DNA from: Mesostigma viride
Lineage: Eukaryota > Streptophyta > Mesostigmatophyceae > Mesostigmatales > Mesostigmataceae
NCBI GenBank assembly: GCA_009746045.1
Contig: RPFO01001790.1
Location: 127,501-157,461, forward strand
DNA length: 29,961 nucleotides
Direction of reading: 5' to 3'
In this document: positions 1-10,979 of the stretch, piece after piece
How the letters are laid out: every line of letters starts with the position of its first letter
Position numbering within the stretch: position 1 is the first letter of the stretch
Translations under genes and position numbers: made by a program
The notes under the pieces: model-generated
Seen by the model: only the letters and a program-made list of their open reading frames with translations
The model's database searches: none
What the model was told of the DNA's origin: nothing

Positions 1-8
1 TTGCTTGC

Positions 9-202
<194 letters not shown>

Positions 203-485
203 AGTTTCATGGCTCGTGCCCCAGGTCCCCTGCCCCGTCCCACCTGCCCACTGTGCCCTTGCTTGTGTCTTGCCTCTGACCACATCACGTGCAGGTGGCT
301 GAGGGCCTGCCCCATGCCCCAGTCCCCATGACCTGTGACTCATAGCTTCAGAAAGGCTCCCCCTGCCCCCTGCCGCCTGGACCCTGCCCCCCGCCCCCTC
401 CCCCCTTCCCCCTGTCCCCATACCCTCCTCTGTGGTGCCCCCGCTGGCTGGCTTGCCAATAATCACATCTCGTGCATGTGGCTGC

Positions 486-488
486 CTT

Positions 489-540
<52 letters not shown>

Positions 541-542
541 CC
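486..542. repeat. (TGGC)n microsatellite, second tract
   Basis: About 14 copies of TGGC, followed at 543-591 by the C-rich repeat described for 153-202. Spacing from the first module is 390 bp. Confidence 0.95.
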
Positions 543-599
543 TGACCCATGCCACATACCCCAAACCCCAAGCCTCGTGCCCCATGTCCCCTGCCAGCC

Positions 600-1860
600 T
601 GCCTGTCTACACGTGCAAAGGAAACAAACATGGCCCCGCTGGCACAATGCAAAGCACACCTGGTTGATCAGGTAGCGGGCACGCCAGTGTGCAAGCCAAT
701 GGGGCCTACGTTTGACAGCAAGTATGATGAATCCATGTAGAAAAATATGGCACAACACATGGTTGCCCACCTGCACGTACAGCCCAGTAAAAATTCACGT
801 GCAGCAAACTGTCTACCCATGCGTGAATTTGGCTTCAGCCCAGTAAAAATCTGCACAACACAAATATTGCACAGCCATTAGAGCAAGTCTAACTTTGGAT
901 ATGCTGGATGGAAGCAATATAGCACAGCATGACACACCCCTAGTTGCTCACCTTCACCCATATAGCCCAGTGAAAACCCACGTGCAAAGCAAGGCAGCTT
1001 ATCACACGCAAAACCACCATCAACGTCAGGAAGCACAGCAGTCAACGGCTCCCAAAATCGGTGCATGAGAAATCATCCATGAGCAATCATGGGCTTTCCC
1101 TGCCCAGTCTGTTCCAGAAGAAAGCAACACGGATAACGTGGCAATGACATTCCCAAGGAGAATGAAGAGGACGCACCCCACGGATACGACAATGGAAGAC
1201 AGACTCTTCGTCCGGTATGTGCACGCTGCGACCAAGAAAATTCGTCTGGAAAAAAGGAAATTGCATAAGATTACGGTAAACGTAAATCACATTAGATAAA
1301 AGCAGATACATTGACCACATCTTTGACACAAATCGCCATCGCCAGCGTTCGTCCCGTGCCAAGCCATCCAGCGCTCAATCGCAACTGTCTATGGTGACAC
1401 CAGACATTCGTTTGCCCCATCCCACGTCTTCCATGAACAGCAAAACTGATTTTACAAGGCGTGAAATACGTAAAACTGAAAAATGACGACACTGAAACAA
1501 AACAATCTGATGACGACGTTCAATTTCCAGGTCGCTGGCTATTATACAGCAAATGCCATAGCGACACGGACCTCTCCCACGCAGGTTGCACGGGGTTGAC
1601 GCCCCGCCAGCTCAGAAAGTTTCGTACGTACTCTTCCAATACAAAATTTTGATGTATAAAAGCCATGAATTCGCATTCCCCATCCCAATTTCACATGCTA
1701 CGTCGCCCGCCATCGCCAGCCAGCAACAACTATGGTTGCTTCCGCAGCACGTCGCTTTGTTTCATTAACATTTTTTGCCGCTTTTGTTATTCACGTTCAC
1801 TTTACCCATTGCCACTGCCCAGCCTGGTGCGTTCGACGCGACGCTCGCCCCGCCCTGCAT
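600..1860. other. No supportable gene; degenerate short repeats
   Basis: Only short ORFs without recognisable motifs occur on either strand. A degenerate motif of the form GCCCAGTAAAAA followed by CACGTGCA or similar recurs near 783, 837 and 965. It looks like a decayed minisatellite. I see nothing else. Confidence 0.6.
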
Positions 1861-2446
1861 GCGAACTAAAATTTGGTACGGTTCGACCGGTCCAACTTTC
1901 CCCGTTCAACCTGAACACTTCAAGTACGTATTCTTGTCAGGGTCCGAGGCGGGGGGGCCAGCGGGAGCCCGAAAATTTCAGTTTCGTACGGCCGTTAGGC
2001 GGGCTGAGCCCCCTGCATTTCACAGTTTCGAGCCGTTTTTTCCCATGCTCCCCGTCTGAACACGTTCAGTTCACTCATCTCGCAAAAAATTGCACGGAAA
2101 TTGCGTGGGAAGTAGGCCGAACCGAATATTGAACAAAAAACCCGTTCAGAAATGTGTTCGAACTCAATTTTCGTTCAGTCTGAACACTCGAAATTTCCCG
2201 TTCAGTCTGAACCCTTAGTAAATCAAGTAGGATGTTTTGTAGATTTAGATTCGGCAAACAACATCCCCCCCATCCGTATATGCCCCCCGGCATTTCTCGC
2301 GCATTTTGCTGAATTCGGTTTCTGTTCAGAACACCTCAGACTCGATCTTAGGAGGGTGTGACGGCGTTCAGGCCGGCGGTTACGGGCCGTAACTCGCGGC
2401 TCCGCAGGATTTCAGGATTTGCCCTCGATCGTGGGGGTGCGATCAG

Positions 2447-2461
2447 GCCGTACGGTACGGC
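2447..2461. repeat. Palindrome in satellite unit
   Basis: GCCGTACGGTACGGC is a perfect inverted repeat (7-nt arms around one G). It is conserved in other units of the array, for example near 3179, 4612, 6042 and 6764. Confidence 0.85.
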
Positions 2462-2535
2462 GCCCGCGGCGGTGTCAGGATGTTCGGGGTTCTCCCTTGC
2501 GCAACACGATCGTAGTTAAGTAGTTGACAAGTTGG

Positions 2536-2552
2536 GGGCCCCTGCGGGGCCC
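2536..2552. repeat. GC hairpin in satellite unit
   Basis: A GGGCCCC stem with a 3-nt loop and a perfect complementary arm. The loop is TGC here and TTC in later units. The stem is conserved in every unit carrying this part, and only the loop varies. Confidence 0.85.
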
Positions 2553-2774
2553 AGACTTTTTGGCGCCTGAGCGGGCGATTGGCGCGTACACCCGCGGGAT
2601 GCGTCCTCGGGAACGCCGGCGCCACGCGGGGTGCGCAGTGCGAAGGGGCAGTGGCCGAGGGCGCCGAGGCGGGGGGCCAGCGGGAGCCCAAAAATTTCGG
2701 TTCCGTACGGCCGTTTTTGGGGCTGAGCCCCCTGCTTTTCACAGTTTCTAGCCGTTTTTTGCCACGCTCCCCGT

Positions 2775-2788
2775 CTGAACACGTTCAG
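2775..2788. repeat. Inverted GTTCAG half-sites
   Basis: CTGAACACGTTCAG: two GTTCAG half-sites in diverging orientation around a 2-nt spacer. It recurs in every unit containing this part. Confidence 0.85.
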
Positions 2789-2903
2789 TTGTGTCATCCC
2801 GCTAAAATTGGCACGAAAATTGCGTGGGAAGTAGGCCGAACCGAAAATTTAACCGACAAACCGTTCAAAATAGGGTTCGAACTAAATTTTCCGCACACTT
2901 CTC

Positions 2904-2943
2904 GTTCAGTCTGAACAGTCGAAATTTCCCGTTCAGTCTGAAC
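2904..2943. repeat. Twin GTTCAGTCTGAAC palindromes
   Basis: Two perfect 13-nt palindromes GTTCAGTCTGAAC at 2904-2916 and 2931-2943, spaced 27 bp start to start. The pair is kept in all complete units. Together with the 2775 site and single half-sites near 3054 and 3100, one unit carries about eight GTTCAG half-sites. Confidence 0.88.
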
Positions 2944-4970
2944 CCTTAGTATTTCTAGTATTTTGTTTGGAGAGAGATCCTTCGTGTATAAACTCTTCCT
3001 CCCAGCCGTATATGCCCCCGGCATTTCTTGCGCATTTTGCTGAATTCAGCTTCTGTTCAGAATAGGTAAGACTCGATCTTAGGAGGGTGTGACGGCGTTC
3101 AGACTAGCGGTTACGGGCCGTTACTCGCGGCTCCGCAGGATTTCAGGATTTGCCCTCGTTCGTGGGGGTGCGATCAGGCCGTACGGTACGGCGCCCGCGG
3201 CGATGTCAGGATGTTCGGGTTTCTCCCTTGCGCAACACGATCGTAGTTAAGTAGTTGACAAGTTGGGGGCCCCTGCGGGGCCCAGACTTTTTGGCGCCTG
3301 AGCGGGCGATTGGCGCGTACACCCGCGGGATGCGTCCTCGGGAACGCCGGCGCCACGCGGGGTGCGCAGTGCGAAGGGGCAGTGGCCGAGGGCGCCGAGG
3401 CGGGGGGGCCAGCGGGAGCCCAAAAATTTCGGTTCCGTACGGCCGTTTTTGGGGCTGAGCCCCCTGCTTTTCACAGTTTCTAGCCGTTTTTTGCCACGCT
3501 CCCCGTCTGAACACGTTCAGTTGTGTCATCCCGCTAAAATTGGCACGAAAATTGCGTGGGAAGTAGGCCGAACCGAAAATTTAACCGACAAACCGTTCAA
3601 AATAGGGTTCGAACTAAATTTTCCGCACACTTCTCGTTCAGTCTGAACAGTCGAAATTTCCCGTTCAGTCTGAACCCTTAGTATTTCTAGTATTTTGTTT
3701 GGAGAGAGATCCTTCGTGTATAAACTCTTCCTCCCAGCCGTATATGCCCCCCGGCATTTCTTGCGCATTTTGCTGAATTCAGCTTCTGTTCAGAATAGGT
3801 AAGACTCGATCTTAGGAGGGTGTGACGGCGTTCAGACTAGCGGTTACGGGCCGTTACTCGCGGCTCCGCAGGATTTCAGGATTTGCCCTCGTTCGTGGGG
3901 GTGCGATCAGGCCGTACGGTACGGCGCCCGCGGCGATGTCAGGATGTTCGGGTTTCTCCCTTGCGCAACACGATCGTAGTTAAGTAGTTGACAAGTTGGG
4001 GGCCCCTTCGGGGCCCAGACTTTTTGGCGCCTGAGCGGGCGATTGGCGCGTACACCCGCGGGGTGCGTCCTCGGGAACGCCGGCGCCACGCGGGGTGCGC
4101 AGTGCGAAGGGGCAGTGGCCGAGGGCGCCGAGGCGGGGGGGCCAGCGGGAGCCCAAAAATTTCGGTTCGTACGGCCGTTTTTGGCGGAGCCCCTGCTTTT
4201 CACAGTTTCGAGCCGTTTTTTTCCACGCTCCCGTCTGAACACGTTCAGGTCAGTAATCTCGCTAAAATTGGCACGAAATGCGTGGGAAGTAGGCCGAACC
4301 GAAAATTTAACCAAAAACCGTTCAAAAAGTGTTCGAACTCAATTTTCGTTCAGTCTGAACACTCAAAATTTCCCGTTCAGTCTGAACCCTTAGTATTTGT
4401 AGTATGTTTGGAGAGAGATCCTTCCCGTGTAACAAGTTAATCAGCCGTATATGCCCCCGGCATTTCTCGCGCATTTTGCTGAATTCAGCTTCTGTTCAGA
4501 ATCAGACTCGATCTTAGGAGGGTGTGACGGCGTTCAGACCGGCGGTTACGGGCCGTAACTCGCGGCTCCGCAGGATTTCAGGATGCCCTCGATCGTGGGG
4601 GTGCGATCAGGCCGTACGGTACGGCGCCCGCGGCGATGTCAGGATGTTCGGGTTCTCCCTTGCGCAACACGATCGTAGTTAAGTAGTTGACAAGTTGGGG
4701 GCCCCTTCGGGGCCCGGACTTTTTGGCGCCTGAGCGGGCGATTGGCGCGTACACCCGCGGGGTGCGTCCTCGGGAACGCCGGCGCCACGCGGGCGCGCAG
4801 CGCGAAGGGGCAGTGGCCGAAGGCGCCGAGGCGGGGGGGCCAGCGGGAGCCATAAAATTTCGGCTTCGTACGGCCCGTCCGCAGGCGGAGCCCCCTGCTT
4901 TTCCCAGCTTCGAGCCGTTTCCTGGCACGCGCCCCGTCTGAACACGTTCAGGCAAGTCATCTCGCTAAAG

Positions 4971-5450
4971 GTCCACCGGGACGAAATAATTACGTACATG
5001 CAAATTCGAGGGTATGGCGGTGCAGAAAACTGATTGGTGTAGGAGCATCGATGCATGGATTCGTTCCAAATATTGTAGGCATTTTTTATGAGTTATGGCT
5101 GGGATGAGTAGGTCATCCAGCAACATCTGGGTGTAGTTCGTGGCATGTTTCCCTACCCTTTTGGGAATGCCCTTGGGGCCAGGCCAGGTCAGAATATGCC
5201 GCCCTGGCCGGCCAAGCCGCTGGGGGCCTGACAGACCATATACAAGTCCCTATATGAGTGTGCTTTGGTCCCAGTATGGACACTAAACGGTTTTAGGTTA
5301 GTTTGTGGACATTACCATGCAAGGTGCAACTGGCTCCTATTGTTAGGCGCGAGTTGGACACGATTTGAGGGCTAAAAGCTAAAACTGTTTGCTGACACTG
5401 CTAGCCCGCAACACACGTAGCGTAGGTGTCACACTTCATGTAGTGTTAAA
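4971..5450. other. Unrelated insertion inside the 720-bp satellite
   Basis: About 480 bp with lower GC and no similarity to the satellite. It starts just after CTAAA of a truncated unit and ends with TTAAA. The satellite then resumes at ATTGGCGCG, a different point in the unit from where it left off. No ORF with a recognisable motif and no terminal inverted repeats are seen. It could be a decayed element inserted with a TAAA duplication, or a filler at a recombination junction. Confidence 0.6.
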
Positions 5451-7062
5451 ATTGGCGCGTACACCCGCGGGGTGCGTCCTCGGGAACGCCGGCGCCACGC
5501 GGGGTGCGCAGTGCGAAGGGGCAGTGGCCAAGGGCGCCGAGGCGGGGGGGGCCAGCGGGAGCCCAAAAATTTCGGCTTCGTACGGCCGTTTTTTAGGCGG
5601 AGCCTCCTGCTTTTCACAGTTTCGAGCCGTTTTTTTCCCACGCTCGCCGTCTGAACACGTTCAGGTCAGTAATCTCGCTAAAATTGGCACGGAAATGGCG
5701 TGGGAAGTAGGCCGAACCGAAAATTGAACCAAAAACCCGTTCAGAAAAGTGTTCGAACTCAATTTTCGTTCAGTCTGAACACTCAAAATTTCCCGTTCAG
5801 TCTGAACACTTAGTAAATGTAGTAGGATGTTTGGAGAGAGATCCTTCCCGTAGTAACAAGTTAATCAGCCGTATATGCCCCACGGCATTTCTCGCGCATT
5901 TTGCTGAATTCAGTTTCTGTTCAGAACACATCAGACTCGATCTTACGAGGGTGTGACGGCGTTCAGGCCGGCGGTTACGGGACGTAACTCGCGGCTCCGC
6001 AGGATTTCAGGGATGGCCTTCGATCGTGGGGGTGCGATCAGGCCGTACGGTACGGCGCCCGCGGCGGTGTCAGGATGTTCGGGGTTCTCCCTTGCGCAAC
6101 ACGATCGTAGTTAAGTAGTTGACAAGTTGGGGGCCCCTTCGGGGCCCAGACTTTTTGGCGCCTGAGCGGGCGATTGGCGCGTACACCCGCGGGGTGCGTC
6201 CTCGGGAACGCCGGCGCCACGCGGGGTGCGCAGTGCGAAGGGGCAGTGGCCAAGGGCGCCGAGGCGGGGGGGGCCAGCGGGAGCCCAAAAATTTCGGCTT
6301 CGTACGGCCGTTTTTTAGGCGGAGCCTCCTGCTTTTCACAGTTTCGAGCCGTTTTTTCCCACGCTCGCCGTCTGAACACGTTCAGGTCAGTAATCTCGCT
6401 AAAATTGGCACGGAAATGGCGTGGGAAGTAGGCCGAACCGAAAATTGAACCAAAAACCCGTTCAGAAAAGTGTTCGAACTCAATTTTCGTTCAGTCTGAA
6501 CACTCAAAATTTCCCGTTCAGTCTGAACCCTTAGTATTTGTAGTAGGATGTTTGGAGAGAGATCCTTCCCGTAGTAACAAGTTAATCAGCCGTATATGCC
6601 CCACGGCATTTCTCGCGCATTTTGCTGAATTCAGTTTCTGTTCAGAACACATCAGACTCGATCTTACGAGGGTGTGACGGCGTTCAGGCCGGCGGTTACG
6701 GGACGTAACTCGCGGCTCCGCAGGATTTCAGGGATGGCCTTCGATCGTGGGGGTGCGATCAGGCCGTACGGTACGGCGCCCGCGGCGGTGTCAGGATGTT
6801 CGGGGTTCTCCCTTGCGCAACACGATCGTAGTTAAGTAGTTGACAAGTTGGGGGCCCCTTCGGGGCCCGGACTTTTTGGCGCCTGAGCGGGCGATTGGCG
6901 CGTACACCCGCGGGGTGCGTCCTCGGGAACGCCGGCGCCACGCGGGGCGCGCAGTGCGAAGGGGCAGTGGCCGAGGGCGCCGAGGCGGGGGGGCCAGCGG
7001 GAGCCCATAAATTTCGGTTTCGTACGGCCGTTTTTTAGGCGGAGCCCCCTGCTTTTCACTAA

Positions 7063-7500
7063 ATTTTGGTACGGTTCGTCCATTCTTCCGCAACACGATC
7101 GTAGTTAAGTAGTTGCGCGGCTTCGGCTGAATTCAGCACTAATACTGCCCACTGCCCACTGCCCACTGCCGAACCGTAACTGGAGCATGCCTCTAATTAG
7201 TGCGTACCCCCCCGTTGTAACACCGTCCTCCCCCCCCCCTCGTAAACGCATGCGTCCGCCCCCTTCGTTACAACTTACAACACCGTTCCCCCCCCACATA
7301 AGTGCGTCCCCCCCCCCGTTGTAACACCGTCCCCCCCCCCCCAGGTAAGTGCGTCCCCTCCCGTTCAGAGACATTGTTACGTCAAGTAACATACTGTAGT
7401 AACGCCGTAAATGTAGCATAGATGACCGCCCCGCGTGTAGCATAGATGATCGAGTGTAGCATAGATGATCGACCGGGTCGCATACACCGAATCCGGATCG
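7063..7500. repeat. C-run minisatellite and short tandem motifs
   Basis: A CTGCCCA tandem lies at 7146-7172. At 7200-7360 a degenerate motif alternates a run of 7-12 C with GTTGTAACACCGT or GTGCGT. At 7410-7490 the motif GTAGCATAGATGAYCG occurs three times. No supportable gene. The long ORF on the minus strand through the C-runs is low-complexity Gly-rich and not credible. Confidence 0.8.
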
Positions 7501-8121
7501 CATACTAGCCTCCTATTCGTTTATTCAGCACTTCGCAACCCCTTCCGCTTTTCGTATCCTAGTTGGCAGTCCCTCCCCTCATCTTTCCAGCGCATCCACG
7601 CTCACGTGATGAAGGGTTGAGTGCATAAAGCAAGGCGAGGCACGGTCGCTGTGAGAAAGAAGCCAGTTCACCTCCGAAGATAGAGGATAGTTGACAGTTT
7701 GGAGTGTTGTGAACCAGCGAATTTGGGGCGCGGTGTTTTGGGAGTGCGTGGCGATGGATGCAATATAGTTGGCATCGTCAGAATGCTCGGCATTGTTAAG
7801 GGACGTAAGGAAACCATGTACATTGCTCACGCCGGGAAATTGGAATTACTGCAGCTCGGGGCAGGCTCGCACTAGTTGTGCTGTTGTGATAGGATTGTCA
7901 TCAGCCGTAGGTAATCGATGGTCAATGCCGCTTTCAGAATGAGGAGGTGGACGTTATACCTGATATCAATATACTTTGTTGGGCAGGTGAGTGGCCACGG
8001 AAAGGTTTCGATGCTTCCTTATTTCTGCATTCTGCATTGACCTCTTGAGCGAGTCAGGATATTGCTTAGTGCGTAGATACGACGTGTGAATTTCTGTTCG
8101 TGTGCCTTCTCATACGTGTAG
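7501..8121. other. Unassigned DNA with a possible upstream exon
   Basis: A minus-strand ORF at 7579-7830 (83 codons) has no recognisable motif and no clear splice context. On the plus strand a good donor (CAG followed by GTGAGT) lies near 7987 and an AG acceptor near 7910. An exon of the downstream plus-strand gene may sit between them, but its reading frame could not be joined unambiguously to the exon at 8122. Confidence 0.3.
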
Positions 8122-8410
8122 GCGAGCACGGTTGTCAGTGTGGACCCGCGGCCAGAATCGTATCATTACGTCGAGCAAGCCCGGCTTTACAAGGGCGATG
8201 TCTCGTTGCAGCAGGCCTACGTCCGGGATGTGCTGAATTGGTTGGCCCTGTCGCCACCTGACGGCTTCTGCGACAACGTTTATTTGACGGTGAGTTCCTT
8301 GTGGCGTTCCTTGTTTGCTGGGGGTGCCGTTCTGGTCGCAGATGTTACATCTGGTGCCGTTCCTGCCTCCCATGCCGAGCGGTGGGCAGACTTCTGCGGA
8401 GATGCAGCTG
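8122..8410 (+). CDS. Two exons of an unrecognised spliced gene (fragment)
   Basis: The first exon (8122-8289) follows an in-frame stop that overlaps a TAG acceptor and encodes 56 residues of ordinary composition, including PRPESYHYVEQARLYKGD. It ends at a consensus GTGAGT donor at 8290. A 52-nt intron (AG at 8340-8341) leads to a second exon (8342-8410, exactly 23 codons, phase 0), which ends at another GTGAGT donor at 8411. The two donors and matched phases make a real gene plausible. No further exon is visible before the satellite begins about 100 bp downstream, so the gene is truncated or continues beyond the array. Family not recognised. Confidence 0.4.
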
Positions 8411-8509
8411 GTGAGTTTTTTGCTCTGTGGCATTCTTGGTGATGTCTAATATGATTTTTATACTATTAATTGAGTGGAGGGTAGGGTGTGCACACGTTAA
8501 TTTTTTTTT

Positions 8510-10528
8510 TTTCTTGGAGAGACCACGAGGGACCATTCCACACCCTGGCAGCATCCACCCTCCCAATTGATGGACCTGCACGACCCCACTTTGACCACGT
8601 GATGGGCTAGTGTAGGGGAAGGCTCCCTCCAAGTTTCAGGCCAATCCAAGGTCATTTGCATATTTTAGGACCATGGCCCATCCCTAACGGGGGGCACGTG
8701 CTAGCGCGCACAAGGGACCATGCCACCCCCTGGCAGCAGTTACTCCCTCAAATGATGGACCTGCACGACCCCACTTTGCCCACATGATGAGCTAGTGTGG
8801 GGGAAGCCTCCCTTCAAGTTTCAGGCCAATCCAAGATCATTTGCATATTTTAGGACCATGGCCCATCCCTAACGGTGGGCACGTGCTAGCGCGCACAAGG
8901 GACCATGCCACCCCCTGGCAGCAGTTACTCCCTCAAATGATGGACCTGCACGACCCCACTTTGCCCACATGATGGGCTAGTGTGGGGGAAGCCTCCCTCC
9001 AAGTTTCAGGCCAATGCAAGGTCATTTGCATATTTTAGGACCATGACCCACCCCTAACGGCGGGCACGTGCTAGCGCGCACAAGGGACCATGCCACCCCC
9101 TGGCAGCAGTCACCCCCTCAAATGATGGACCTGCAAGCCCCCACTTTCCCCACATGATGGGCTAGTGTGGGGGAAGCCTCCCTCCAAGTTTCAGGCCAAT
9201 CCAAGATCATTTGGATATTTGAGACCCATGGCCCAACCCTAACGGCGGGCACGTGCTAGCGCGCACAAGGGACCATGCGACCCCCTGGCAGTTGCCAACC
9301 CCCCAAATAATTGATCTGCACGACCCCACTTTGGCCACATGATGGGATAGTGTGGGGGAAGCCTCCCTCCAAGTTTCAGGCCAATCCAAGGTCATTTGGA
9401 TATTTGAGACCCATGGCCCACCCCTAACGGCGGGCACGTGCTAGCGCGCACGAGGGACCATGCGACCCCCTGGCAGTTGCCAACCCCACAAATGATTGAC
9501 CTGCACGACCCCACTTTGCCCACATGATGCTCTAGTGTGGGGGAAGGCTCCCTCCAAGTTTCAGGCCAATCCAAGCCCATTTGGATATTTTAGGACCATG
9601 GCCCACCCCTAACGGGGGGCACGTGCTAGCGCGCACAAGGGACCATGCGACCCCCTGGCAGCAGCCACCGCCCCAAATGATGGACCTGCACGACCCCACT
9701 TTGGCCACATGATGCTCTAGTGTGGGGGAAGGCTCCCTCCAAGTTTCAGGCCAATCCAAGCCGATTTGCATATTTTAGGACCCTGACCCATCCCTAACGG
9801 GGGGCACGTGCTAGCGCGCACAAGGGACCATGCGACCCCCTGGCAGCAGCCACTCCCTCAAATGATGGACCTGCAAGCCCCCACTTTGCCCACATGATGG
9901 ACTAGTGTGGGGGAAGGCTCCCTCCAAGTTTCAGGCCAATCCAAGGTCATTTGGATATTTTAGGACCATGACCCACCCCTAACGGCGGGCACGTGCTAGC
10001 GCGAACAAGGGACCATGCCACCCCCTGGCAGCAGTTACTCCCTCAAATGATGGACCTGCACGACCCCACTTTGCCCACATGATGAGCTAGTGTGGGGGAA
10101 GCCTCCCTCCAAGTTTCAGGCCAATCCAAGATCATTTGCATATTTTAGGACCATGGCCCATCCCTAACGGTGGGCACGTGCTAGCGCGCACAAGGGACCA
10201 TGTGACCCCCTGGCAGCAGCCACTCCCTCAAATGATGGACCTGCACGACCCCACTTTGCCCACATGATGGGATAGTGTGGGGGAAGGCTCCCTCCAAGTT
10301 TTAGGTCAATCCAAGGTCAATTGGATATTTTAGGACCATAGCCCACCCCTAACGGTGGGCACGTGCTAGCGCGCACAAGGGACCATGCCACCCCCTGGCA
10401 GCAGTCACCCCCTCAAATGATGGACCTGCAAGCCCCCACTTTCCCCACATGATGGCCTAGTGTGGGGGAAGCCTCCCTCCAAGTTTCAGCCCAATCCAAG
10501 CCCATTTGCATACTTTAGGACCATGGCC
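8510..10528 (+). repeat. 186-bp satellite array, inverted relative to the Helitron
   Basis: About 11 tandem units of 185-186 bp. On the plus strand each unit reads through a GC-rich imperfect hairpin into GCACGTGCTAGCGCGC. This is the same satellite as at 16198, 21262 and 25240, but in opposite orientation. Because the unit is near 62 codons, frames stay open across several units; these ORFs are spurious. Units seven periods apart (8718 and 10013; 9107 and 10402, both 1,295 bp) are nearly identical, which suggests block duplication. Confidence 0.95.
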
Positions 10529-10559
10529 CCCCGGTGTTCACCGATTGAGCACCGTCACG
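10529..10559 (-). repeat. 31-nt copy of the Helitron gene's 3' end
   Basis: These 31 nt are identical to 10971-11001, which contain the last codons and TGA stop of exon 11. The copy lies exactly where the plus-oriented array ends and before a single satellite unit of opposite orientation begins. Confidence 0.9.
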
Positions 10560-10562
10560 AAC

Positions 10563-10707
10563 GGAGTTATGCAAACGAGCTTGGATAGGGCTGAAACTTG
10601 GGAGGAGGCATGCCCCATACTAGTCCATCATGTGGGCAAAGTGGGGGCTTGCAGGTCCATCGTTTGAGGGGGGTGGACATGGCCAGGGGGTGCCATGGTC
10701 CCTATTT
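10563..10707 (-). repeat. Solo 186-bp satellite unit, reversed
   Basis: One partial unit in the orientation used by the intron arrays, head to head with the 8510-10528 array. It lacks the hairpin and CTAG part of the unit. Confidence 0.9.
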
Positions 10708-10979
10708 CCATACTTAAGTTGCTAGAAAGTGACATTAAATTAAAATAAAATTAAATTATAACATGATCATGTAGCACATATTCCTTGCTGGATGGATGGA
10801 GGTGGTTGAAGCCACGAAGCCTACCTAATCTAACTCTAAGCTAATCTAATCTAGAAAACCCTAGCCACTCTACTCAGCGAAGCGCCCCTCCCTCATGCGG
10901 GGACCCCCCCTGCACGCAACTCCCGCGTGACGAGTTGCATCCACGCTCCTCCCCCCCCCCTCCCGCCTCGCCCCGGTGT
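10708..10979. other. Downstream region of the Helitron gene
   Basis: An AT-rich stretch (10735-10770) is followed by degenerate CTAATCTAA repeats at 10825-10855 and a C-rich segment up to the stop codon. This is the likely 3' untranslated and polyadenylation region of the minus-strand gene. I could not identify a poly(A) signal with confidence, nor a clear Helitron terminus. Confidence 0.5.

Larger units (their letters stand above)
1861..7062. repeat. Satellite array, unit about 700-733 bp
   Basis: The anchor AGCGGGCGAT recurs at 2570, 3301, 4034, 4733, 6165 and 6886, and a further copy re-enters at 5451. Spacings are 731, 733, 699 and 721 bp, with 722 bp for the 5451 copy. The first and last units are partial. 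The array is broken at 4971-5450 by unrelated DNA. Units at 2570-3300 and 3301-4033 are almost identical, so they duplicated recently; the others differ by small indels. Short ORFs recur in each unit, but frames are not conserved between copies, so I treat the unit as non-coding. Each unit holds several perfect palindromes (entries at 2447, 2536, 2775 and 2904). Confidence 0.95.

Noticed and set aside
1026-1652. Short ORFs as candidate genes
   Set aside because: They are under 100 codons, overlap each other on both strands, and show no motif or clear splice context.
8510-10528. Open reading frames of 60-80 codons repeated along the array, encoding similar peptides
   Set aside because: The period of about 186 bp equals 62 codons, so any stop-free frame repeats. 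ORFs occur on both strands and have no recognisable domain.
8640-10540. ATTTGCAT octamer and CACGTG box as regulatory sites in the satellite
   Set aside because: They recur because the satellite recurs, vary between units (for example ATTTGGAT), and the POU octamer factor is not expected in this kind of organism.
10825-10870. CTAATCTAA repeats and AAACCCTAG as interstitial telomere
   Set aside because: Only a few degenerate copies and a single AAACCCTAG occur. There is no true tandem telomeric run.
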